Positions 52,929-59,724 of a DNA stretch of 64,000 bases are shown here, one piece after another. Source of the DNA: Thiodiazotropha sp050291245 (lineage in GTDB: Bacteria; Pseudomonadota; Gammaproteobacteria; Chromatiales; Chromatiaceae); contig JBNKJP010000069.1 in assembly GCA_050291245.1 (NCBI GenBank), forward strand, positions 75,213-139,212. The letters run 5' to 3'. Position numbers and translations under genes: made by a program. The notes beneath the pieces are model-generated. The model ran no database searches and was not told the origin of the DNA. It worked only from the letters and a program-made list of their open reading frames with translations. The stretch's first letter is position 1. Each line of letters begins with the position of its first letter.

Positions 52929-54671
52929 CTATTCGGGGTTTTTCCAGGGATAAAGGACTTCCACTTTGTTGCCGGGATCATGGAAGCGAAGCTGTTTGCA
53001 TAAGGACTCAACCAGCAACAGTCCTCTGCCACTGTAGCGCTGTTCATTAGCCGGATCGGATCTGAAATTCCGAAAGTCGAACCCCTGGCCGCTGTCCTCA
53101 ACGGTGATCAGGATAAATCCGCCCTGGGACTGTCTGTGAATACCCAGCTTGAACTGTATCCGGCCCTGGGTCAGGTTGTCGAGCCTTTGCTCCCGTTGCT
53201 GGAAATAGTGGGTGAATCCGTTTTCTCCCTGTTTGAGATCGGAGTCGAGACCCAGCACACCGTGATCCAGGGCGTTGATGTAGAGTTCCGTGAGAATCGT
53301 GAACAGGGGCCTGCGATGATCGTGAAGCCCAACGGCTTCCTGGATCGAGTTGATCAGAACCGGAATCGGATCCGCGCGTCTGAGTTGCGCGCCATAGAGG
53401 GTGTATTGAAATTCAATGCCGTTGCGATGCTCCTGGACCGGGTAGGACTCGGGGAGCTCCTGATGATTCTCATCGGGCAGGGTATGGTGTCCCCAGGTCG
53501 GGAAGAGCTGGGGGGTTAACGGTACTTCAACCACGCTGATATCGTCATCCTGGGGGGCCTGTTCACAGAATGACTCCAGGGCAAGCGCAAGCCGGTCAAT
53601 GATATAGCTGTCCAGCAGGTCCTGCTGAATGATCTCGAGATAACGCGATTGCCCGAACAGTTCACCCTGGGTGTTGCGCGCCTCGGTGACCCCATCCGTG
53701 GCGAGGATCACCCGGTCACATTCGTCGATCTGCAGATGATAGAACTCATCCTTGAATTCCAAGTCCGGGGCTATCCCCAGGGGCAGTGATCGGGACTTGA
53801 TCCGCTCCTTGATTCTGCCGCTTTGTTGCTCCACCAGGTAGCATTCGGGCATGCCGCAGTTGATGATGGTGATATGGTCGAGCTGGTGATCCACCTTGAC
53901 GAACTGTACCGCTAAAAACATGCCGGAGGGCAACAGGCTGTGGAGTTTGTTGTTGATGGCATAGAGGATCTGCCGTGGCGCAAAGCCCTTGGCCGTCATG
54001 GAGCGGAACGCCTCCGAAGTGGGCAGTGCGCCCAGCGCCGCGGCCAGCCCGTGTCCGGTGAAGTCGCCCAGCATGACATACAGATCATGGGATGGGGCGA
54101 ATGCGCTGAGCATCAGGTCTCCGCTGAACACACTGGCGGGCTTGAGCAGGGTGTGGATATGCTCCAGGGCCACATTACCGGCGACCACCGCGCCGCTGAA
54201 CACCTGCTCGGCAATCTCCTCGTCACGCTGCATGCGGCTGTAGAGCATGCGGGTGTCCTGATGGAGGGAGCGGATTCGTTCCATGGCTTTTATCTTGGCG
54301 GACAGAACGGTCTGACTGTAGGGCTTGGAGAGAAAATCGTCGCCTCCGGCCTCGATGCCCCGTGCCATGGCCTGTTCATCGGACATGGCTGTGAGAAAAA
54401 TGATGGGTATGAAGTGATCGCCGGAAAGTTGCTTGATCTTTTCGGCTGCCTGGTAGCCGTCCATCACGGGCATCATGACATCCATGAAGATGATATCGGG
54501 TTCATGCTGCTGAAATTCCTCAATCGCCTCGGCGCCATTCTCCGCTTCGATTACCCGGTAACCCCGTTTTTTCAGCAGGGTCTTGAGGATCATCCGGTTG
54601 GTGATTTCATCCTCGACGATCAGTGCGAGACCTTGGGTGTTTTCGGGGTTGATGGAGGTCATATTGGACAT
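52929..54671 (-). CDS. Response regulator with PP2C phosphatase and HATPase domains
   Basis: 580 residues. A receiver domain (about 15-135) has Asp64 in FMDVMMPVMDG and the Lys of LSKPYS. After a helical linker comes a SpoIIE/PP2C-type Ser/Thr phosphatase (about 175-385; SGDLMLSA, MLGDFTGHGLAAALGALP, ILATDGVTEARN, DDDISVVEV). The C-terminus (about 430-575) is a HATPase of the anti-sigma kinase type (LTELYINALDHGVL, VEDSGQGFD, GRGLLLVESL). This is the switch layout that controls STAS-domain antagonists. It is divergent from a STAS-containing permease gene and upstream of the 2PGK-like gene on its own strand. Confidence 0.9.
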   Translation of the reverse strand: MSNMTSINPENTQGLALIVEDEITNRMILKTLLKKRGYRVIEAENGAEAIEEFQQHEPDIIFMDVMMPVMDGYQAAEKIKQLSGDHFIPIIFLTAMSDEQAMARGIEAGGDDFLSKPYSQTVLSAKIKAMERIRSLHQDTRMLYSRMQRDEEIAEQVFSGAVVAGNVALEHIHTLLKPASVFSGDLMLSAFAPSHDLYVMLGDFTGHGLAAALGALPTSEAFRSMTAKGFAPRQILYAINNKLHSLLPSGMFLAVQFVKVDHQLDHITIINCGMPECYLVEQQSGRIKERIKSRSLPLGIAPDLEFKDEFYHLQIDECDRVILATDGVTEARNTQGELFGQSRYLEIIQQDLLDSYIIDRLALALESFCEQAPQDDDISVVEVPLTPQLFPTWGHHTLPDENHQELPESYPVQEHRNGIEFQYTLYGAQLRRADPIPVLINSIQEAVGLHDHRRPLFTILTELYINALDHGVLGLDSDLKQGENGFTHYFQQREQRLDNLTQGRIQFKLGIHRQSQGGFILITVEDSGQGFDFRNFRSDPANEQRYSGRGLLLVESLCKQLRFHDPGNKVEVLYPWKNPE

Positions 54672-54773
54672 CTACGGGTTAGCCGGTAACGCAAATTTGG
54701 GGTTTAAATTTGTATCCTTCCCCTCGTTTGCCCTGTGAACAGGATAGGTGTGTTTGATCAATAGCGCCAAGGG

Positions 54774-54803
54774 CGTCATTCCTGCATTCGCCGGAATGAC
54801 GCG
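54774..54803. repeat. GTCATTCCGGC-type repeat, short copy
   Basis: GCGTCATTCC-TGCATTCGCC-GGAATGACGC, a palindromic single arm of the element at 59598-59675. Confidence 0.6.
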
Positions 54804-54853
54804 CGGATAGCTTGGTCTCCTGGTCTGTGCGGGTCTCTGATTTCTCCAATCTA

Positions 54854-54866
54854 TTATGAGACACTA
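54854..54866 (-). repeat. TAGTGTCTCATAA motif, copy 3
   Basis: Complement of TTATGAGACACTA. It abuts the left arm (54864-54887) of the inverted repeat flanking the STAS-permease gene. Confidence 0.5.
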
Positions 54867-54887
54867 GTGTGATGCTTCATACTAGTA
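54864..54887. repeat. 24-base inverted repeat, left arm
   Basis: CTAGTGTGATGCTTCATACTAGTA is the reverse complement, with one mismatch, of bases 56065-56088. The arms lie either side of the STAS-MlaE gene. Confidence 0.75.
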
Positions 54888-54919
54888 CGGGATGTTCTTG
54901 AGCTTTCTGGATTACAACA

Positions 54920-56050
54920 TTGCCAGATGATTCATTGAAAATTGCCTCTCCTGCCCAGGATCGGATCGTTCTGAGCTTTACCGGTGACTGGACACTCGGC
55001 CGGCCCGTGTATGCCTGGGATGAACTGCGACAGCATCTGGTTGGCCATAACGGATTGAAACAGGTCTTTATCGATGTGCAAGGGCTGGGGCGATGGGACA
55101 GTCGACTGTTGGTCATGCTGAAGCAGATTCAGCGGTTTTGCGAGCAACAGGGGCTGATTCTGGACGTTGACCAGGTTCCACAGGGGATTCATCGAATACT
55201 GGGTCTGGACCGGACCGAGGCCGACCGGGACCTCTCTCACAGTGATCCTGCACGCTACGGAATACTGCATCGTATCGGCTCAGGCACTCTGGCGGCCTGG
55301 CAGGAGTGTGTTGATTTTACCGAGTTTGCCGGGGAACTGGTTTTGGCCATGAGCCGGCTGATCAAGGGGCGGAGCCGGTTTCGCTGGGTCGATTTTTTTC
55401 AGACCCTTCAGGCGGCGGGCCCTGAAGCCCTGCCGATCGTGAGTCTGATTGCACTGCTCGTCGGGGCGGTACTGGCATTCGTCGGCGCCATTCAATTGCA
55501 GATGTTCGGCGCCGAGATCTACGTCGCCGATCTTGTCGCATTGGGGGCCGTTCGAGAAATGGGCGCGATGATGACCGCAATCATTATGGCCGGCCGTACC
55601 GGTTCGGCCTATGCGGCTCAGATCGGAACCATGCAGGTCAGTGATGAACTGGACGCATTCAAGACCTTTGGTATTCCGGTTATCGATTTCCTGGTGCTGC
55701 CGAGGATGCTGGCCCTGGTGATCATGTTGCCGCTACTGACCGTCTGGGCCAATCTCCTGGGAATCCTGGGGGGCATGCTGGTGGGGGTTCTGGTGCTGGA
55801 TCTTTCACTCATGGAATACCTCACACAAACCCATCATGCGATCGGTTGGGACGATCTGAGCGTCGGACTTGTGAAAAGCGTGCTGTTCGGTATCGTTATC
55901 GCCATGTCCGGCTGCCTGCGGGGTCTGCAGTGCGGGCGGGATTCTTCCGCGGTGGGAAAGGCCACGACTTCCGCCATGGTGACGGCGATTCTCCTGATTG
56001 TGATCTGGGACGCCATCACCACGATACTTTTCAATCGTCTGGGTATCTGA
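54920..56050 (+). CDS. mlaE: STAS-fused MlaE-type ABC transporter permease
   Basis: 376 residues from TTG 54920, the only in-frame start that keeps the N-terminal domain; its ribosome site is weak. Residues about 8-100 form a STAS domain (IVLSFTGDWTL, VFIDVQGLGRWDSRLLVML) with the Asp60-Ser61 pair seen in phosphorylatable STAS proteins. The MlaE permease domain follows (about 145-376): LPIVSLIALLVGAVLAFVGA, GAVREMGAMMTAIIMAGRTGSAYAAQIGTM, and a C-terminal set of helices. With MlaF, MlaD and a PqiC-like lipoprotein it makes an MCE lipid transporter. It is flanked by a 24-base inverted repeat. Confidence 0.88.
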   Translation: MPDDSLKIASPAQDRIVLSFTGDWTLGRPVYAWDELRQHLVGHNGLKQVFIDVQGLGRWDSRLLVMLKQIQRFCEQQGLILDVDQVPQGIHRILGLDRTEADRDLSHSDPARYGILHRIGSGTLAAWQECVDFTEFAGELVLAMSRLIKGRSRFRWVDFFQTLQAAGPEALPIVSLIALLVGAVLAFVGAIQLQMFGAEIYVADLVALGAVREMGAMMTAIIMAGRTGSAYAAQIGTMQVSDELDAFKTFGIPVIDFLVLPRMLALVIMLPLLTVWANLLGILGGMLVGVLVLDLSLMEYLTQTHHAIGWDDLSVGLVKSVLFGIVIAMSGCLRGLQCGRDSSAVGKATTSAMVTAILLIVIWDAITTILFNRLGI

Positions 56051-56053
56051 TGA

Positions 56054-56839
56054 ATGGAACAGAATACTAGTATGAAGCACCACACTAGGACTCCCCATAT
56101 CGAGGTACAAGGACTGACCATGGCTTATGGTTCACGGGTCATTCAGCGGGATCTTAATTTCACCATCCACCGGGGGGACGTGTTCATCATCATGGGCGGC
56201 AGCGGGTGCGGCAAGAGCACCCTGTTGCGCCATTTGATCGGTCTGAGATGTCCGGCTCAAGGGATCATCCGCTATCAGGGTGAGTCGTTCTGGGATCTGG
56301 ACGGTGTGGATCGGCAAAGGATCCTGCGAGGCCTGGGGGTGCTTTACCAGAGTGGTGCTCTATGGACCCATATGACACTGGCGGAGAATGTAGCCCTGCC
56401 ATTGCAGACCTATACACGCCTGTCGGCATCTGAAATTCAGGAACTCGTTACATTCAAACTCAGCCTGGTGGGGCTGAAGGGTTTTGAACACTACTATCCC
56501 TTTGAAATCAGCGGTGGTATGCAGAAACGCGCCGGGTTGGCCCGGGCCATGGCGCTGGACCCGGAACTGCTGTTTTTCGATGAACCCTCCGCCGGTCTGG
56601 ATCCGATAAGCGCAAAGCGCCTGGATGATCTGATCCTCGAGTTGAGCGAGAGCCTGGGCACCACGATCGTGGTGGTGACCCATGAATTGGCAAGTATCTT
56701 TGCGATCGGGCATGATGCCATCTTTCTGGATGCCGAATCGAAGACCCTGATTGCCCAGGGGAATCCCCTTGAATTGCGGGAGACGGCCAAGGATTCCAGG
56801 GTGCGGGAATTTCTTACCCGCGGTGAAGCGGGAGGATAA
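56054..56839 (+). CDS. mlaF: MCE transporter ATP-binding protein
   Basis: 261-residue ABC ATPase. Walker A GGSGCGKST (48-56), Q-loop LYQSGALW, signature ISGGMQKRAGLARA, Walker B LLFFDEPSAGLDP, and the His of VVTHEL. The MQKR signature is typical of MlaF-type ATPases. The first ~14 codons are partly supplied by the inverted repeat at 56065-56088 and look unlike the family, which normally begins near HIEVQGLTMAYG; ATG 56072 is a possible alternative start. Four bases separate it from the permease gene. Confidence 0.93.
   Translation: MEQNTSMKHHTRTPHIEVQGLTMAYGSRVIQRDLNFTIHRGDVFIIMGGSGCGKSTLLRHLIGLRCPAQGIIRYQGESFWDLDGVDRQRILRGLGVLYQSGALWTHMTLAENVALPLQTYTRLSASEIQELVTFKLSLVGLKGFEHYYPFEISGGMQKRAGLARAMALDPELLFFDEPSAGLDPISAKRLDDLILELSESLGTTIVVVTHELASIFAIGHDAIFLDAESKTLIAQGNPLELRETAKDSRVREFLTRGEAGG
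56065..56088. repeat. 24-base inverted repeat, right arm
   Basis: TACTAGTATGAAGCACCACACTAG; 23 of 24 bases match the complement of 54864-54887. It lies inside the first codons of the ATPase gene. Confidence 0.75.
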
Positions 56840-56846
56840 GATCGCG

Positions 56847-57857
56847 ATGCCATCCAAGGTCAGTCCGACACTCGTAGGTTTCTTTGTACTGGCCAGTCTG
56901 GTGCTGGGACTGGGGGCGGTGTTCGTGTTTTCCGGTAGCAAACTCTCCCATGAGGCGATCCGCTTCATTGTCTATTTCGAAGGGGATGTAAAGGGTCTGC
57001 AGGTGGGATCGCCGGTCAATTTCAGAGGTGTAAAGGTCGGGCAGGTCGAGCGCATGTCCATTACCTACTCAAGGGATTCCCAGACCTTTCGCATCCCGGT
57101 CATCATCGGTATCGAGGATGAGCGGGTGAAGGTGGACGGAGTGATGACGGATGAAGTGGGCAAGCTGGACCTCAAGGATCTGATTCAGCAGGGTTTGCGC
57201 GCACGCCTGAATATGCAGAGTCTGGTGACAGGCAAACTGGAAATCGAACTGGATTTCCAGCCCAATACACCGATCCGGTTGGTCGATTCGGACAGCCCCT
57301 ATCCGGAAATTCCCACCGTACAGTCCGGCATAGAGAAACTGGCGACCGCGATTGAGCAGTTACCCATCGAACGGATCACCCAGCGCCTTTCGGAAATGCT
57401 CGATACCATCGACCAACTGGCGGAACAGGGTGATCTGAAAAGCTTTCTTGGAGCCATGACGCGTATCGCCGATCGTCTCGACCATGTTACGGAGGTATTG
57501 GATCATCGGGCTCCGGCAATCCTGAAGAACAGTAATCTGACCCTGCTGCAGGCGCAGCAGAGTCTGGAAGAGATTCGCCAGACCGCGATACAGACCCGGG
57601 CACTGATAAGTCGAACGGAAAAGGATCTCACCCGGGCCTTCGATAATTGGGACAAGACCCTGGCCAGTGGCGACAAGGCTTTCCATCAGGTGGATGATGT
57701 GGCGAAATCGGCCAATCAACTGCTGAACCAGGATTCGGAAGTGATACGGCAGATGAAGGCGGCACTGGTGGAATTGGGCGCCGCGGCCCGTTCCATCCGT
57801 ATCATGTCCGAGTATCTGGAACGTCATCCCGAAGCACTCATCAGGGGGAAACAGTAG
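56847..57857 (+). CDS. mlaD: MCE-domain substrate-binding protein (MlaD-like)
   Basis: 336 residues from ATG 56847 (GGAGG upstream; the frame open to 56751 overlaps mlaF and is not used). One N-terminal membrane helix (about 8-31) anchors a periplasmic MCE domain (about 39-117; FVYF-type strands, GLQVGSPVNFRGVKVGQVERM, GLRARLNMQSLVTGKLEIELDF). A long helical region (about 150-310) follows, more than in E. coli MlaD and closer to PqiB/YebT or Gram-positive style tails. It would carry lipids between membranes. Confidence 0.93.
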   Translation: MPSKVSPTLVGFFVLASLVLGLGAVFVFSGSKLSHEAIRFIVYFEGDVKGLQVGSPVNFRGVKVGQVERMSITYSRDSQTFRIPVIIGIEDERVKVDGVMTDEVGKLDLKDLIQQGLRARLNMQSLVTGKLEIELDFQPNTPIRLVDSDSPYPEIPTVQSGIEKLATAIEQLPIERITQRLSEMLDTIDQLAEQGDLKSFLGAMTRIADRLDHVTEVLDHRAPAILKNSNLTLLQAQQSLEEIRQTAIQTRALISRTEKDLTRAFDNWDKTLASGDKAFHQVDDVAKSANQLLNQDSEVIRQMKAALVELGAAARSIRIMSEYLERHPEALIRGKQ

Positions 57858-57859
57858 CC

Positions 57860-58459
57860 ATGAAATCTTCTCTGCCGCTTCCCGGGCTTGGCGTGATACT
57901 GCTTTCGATTCTGCTGGCGGGCTGTGCCAGTCCTTCGCAACCCACCCGGTTTTACCGTATGGATAGCGGGGCAGTCGTGGAAACAACCCGGAATCTGATG
58001 CCCGACGCCCACACCCAGGTGATCGGTGTGGCATCGGTGTCCGTGGCCGCCTACCTGGATCGTCCTCAGATTGTCGAACGTCTCACGGAACACCGCTTGA
58101 AACTCCATGAATTCGACCAATGGGCCGGGTCGTTTCAGGATAATCTCAAAGTGACGCTCGGGGATGCCCTGCAGCAGGCACTGCCCGCCAAGCGGGTTAT
58201 CACCGCACCCTGGCCGGGAAATCTGCAACCCGATTATCGCCTCGGATTGATGGTCCAACAGTTTGACTGGGTGGGTGAGCGCATCGTTGTGAAAGGGACC
58301 TGGAGCCTGGTCAATGAGCAGACCCGCGACCTGGTAGCCTTGCAACGGGTGAGTTTCGAGGAGCCCGTGGAAGGTTCCGATGTCGATGCGGTCGTCTCAG
58401 CGGCCAACCGCGGCATCATGCGTTGGGCTCGTATGATTGCCGCCTGGTTCGAGAGTTGA
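57860..58459 (+). CDS. ABC-type transport auxiliary lipoprotein (PqiC-like)
   Basis: 199 residues. The signal peptide ends LAGC (Cys22). The body fits the PqiC/YmbA lipoprotein family (DUF330-type): RFYRMDSG, VIGVASVSVAAYLDRPQIVERL, HRLKLHEFDQWAGSFQDNL and PDYRLGLMVQQFDW. PqiC-type lipoproteins dock MCE tunnels at the outer membrane. Two bases separate it from mlaD; no MlaC-like soluble carrier is encoded here. Confidence 0.9.
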   Translation: MKSSLPLPGLGVILLSILLAGCASPSQPTRFYRMDSGAVVETTRNLMPDAHTQVIGVASVSVAAYLDRPQIVERLTEHRLKLHEFDQWAGSFQDNLKVTLGDALQQALPAKRVITAPWPGNLQPDYRLGLMVQQFDWVGERIVVKGTWSLVNEQTRDLVALQRVSFEEPVEGSDVDAVVSAANRGIMRWARMIAAWFES

Positions 58460-58494
58460 GCCCAGGTAGTCAGGTTGAACTCTAAAATTTGAGC

Positions 58495-58507
58495 TATAGG
58501 ACACTAC
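58495..58507 (-). repeat. GTAGTGTCCTATA motif, copy 4
   Basis: Complement of TATAGGACACTAC; it is followed directly by the CGCAAAT-type dispersed repeat. Confidence 0.5.
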
Positions 58508-58552
58508 ATTAGCCGCAAATGGACGCGAATAACCGCAAATTTTCGCGAATGG
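58508..58552. repeat. Dispersed CGCAAAT/CGCGAAT repeat, copy 2
   Basis: Similar to 23577-23621, with the phrases AGCCGCAAATGGACGCGAAT and CCGCAAATTTTCGCGAAT. Confidence 0.4.
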
Positions 58553-58582
58553 GATCCAGAATGCCGGGTGGTGCGATATTAT

Positions 58583-58695
58583 CTCGTTCCCACCGCTCTG
58601 CGTGGGAATGCCTACCTATGTTTCGTCGTAGTGATCCGGCTTGAAATGGCCGGCGAACCCAAGGTCTGCATTCCCACGCGGAGCGTGGGAACGAG
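58583..58695. repeat. 113-bp MITE/REP-like element, copy 2
   Basis: Ends 58583-58611 (CTCGTTCCCACCGCTCTGCGTGGGAATGC, one extra C relative to copy 1) and 58668-58695 (inverse). The ends match copy 1 almost perfectly while the ~56-base interior differs. Confidence 0.85.
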
Positions 58696-58755
58696 GGCAA
58701 GAAAGTGTCATTCCTATCTGGTCTATACCGGGCCTATCTCGAAACCACGGTGACA

Positions 58756-59490
58756 TCAATTGGGTGATGGGTCGGTAGCCGGGGCGGTGGATTCAGGCTC
58801 CGTGGGGGGGTCCACCGGTTCCGCCGGTGCGGGCTCCGGCTCGATTACCGGCGGTTGATAACGCTCGGCCACCGTGACGATACCCAGAACCGGATGGTCG
58901 AGATAGTTCAGCTGGCCGCTGCGCATGCGGCGGGTCTCCTGCATCCGATAGTTTCGAGTTTCCGGAGGGTATTGCATCTCATCCTGGGCATTGGCTTCAT
59001 GCTGTGCGGGTAATCGCAGCAGGATATCCGCGTTCATGTGCAGGTAGCGTTTGAGCCCGAAGCTGACCGTGCCTTCCAGCTTGGGCAGAGGGCTGCCGTC
59101 ATCCGAGGCCAGACTGAAGTAGACCGGTTCGGCCCGCTCCGGCGCGGAGACCGGTTGACGCCAGGCCAAGATATAGAGCGGACGGTAATCCCGGGATCTG
59201 CGCAACGCCTGCCAGGTGCCGGTGAGTTGTCGCTCTTCAGCCGGCAGCTGTTTGAACGGTATCACCCGGTTGTTGACCACCGCGCTGCCACGGGAGAGAT
59301 AGACTGCATTGTCTTTTGAGGGTGTTCCTGGATCCAGAGGCCAGTACTCGGTGGAACCGGCGCCGGGGGCGATGCGTTGAAAGACCAGAACCTCGAATTG
59401 GTACCAGGGTGCCTCCGCCGCACCGGCCTCTGCCCAGATCAATCCGGACAGGATGAGCATTAACCAATAGAGGCGTCGCGTTTGTTTCAT
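58756..59490 (-). CDS. csiV: CsiV-like periplasmic protein
   Basis: 244 residues with a signal peptide (about 1-25, ending in AEAGAAEA). The family features are APWYQFEVLVFQRIAPG near the N-terminus, YILAWRQPV, and a body ending LGIVTVAERY; the last ~30 residues are a Pro/Glu/Thr-rich tail. CsiV is a Pfam peptidoglycan-associated family known from Vibrio D-amino-acid sensitivity work. In Pseudomonas the homologue also lies next to mfd. A repeat separates it from mfd here. Confidence 0.85.
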   Translation of the reverse strand: MKQTRRLYWLMLILSGLIWAEAGAAEAPWYQFEVLVFQRIAPGAGSTEYWPLDPGTPSKDNAVYLSRGSAVVNNRVIPFKQLPAEERQLTGTWQALRRSRDYRPLYILAWRQPVSAPERAEPVYFSLASDDGSPLPKLEGTVSFGLKRYLHMNADILLRLPAQHEANAQDEMQYPPETRNYRMQETRRMRSGQLNYLDHPVLGIVTVAERYQPPVIEPEPAPAEPVDPPTEPESTAPATDPSPN

Positions 59491-59597
59491 GGTGCTACCT
59501 GCAGCTCAGAATCGTGTTCGATTTGTTTTAGAGTTAAGTCCCAGAGTATTAAGGGTAGGTCCGAATGGTCACTGCAAAGGGCGATGTCCGGGGTTCT

Positions 59598-59675
59598 CGT
59601 CATTCCGGCGCATGCCGGAATCCAGAAATATCCCGGCGTCAGGCATTCTGGATCCCGGCATACGCCGGGATGACG
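59598..59675. repeat. GTCATTCCGGC-type inverted repeat element, 78 bp
   Basis: CGTCATTCCGGCGCATGCCGGAATCCAGAA and its near inverse ATTCTGGATCCCGGCATACGCCGGGATGACG flank a short centre. This phrase is very widespread in bacterial genomes. A single arm occurs at 54774-54803. Confidence 0.8.
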
Positions 59676-59724
59676 GTGGTTTTCGATCTTAGGTGCCATT
59701 CAGGGTGGATCCCCGTTATTTTAC

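Larger units (their letters stand above)
58460..58755. other. Repeat-rich intergenic region
   Basis: No gene; it holds a GTAGTGTCCTATA motif (58495-58507), a second copy of the CGCAAAT-type repeat (58508-58552) and the second 113-bp MITE-like element (58583-58695). Apparent ORFs here translate the repeat termini. Confidence 0.75.

Noticed and set aside
58509..58753. Short ORFs translating to phrases like FPRSAWEC and RSVGTRA
   Set aside because: These are translations of the repeat termini of the MITE-like element, not genes.
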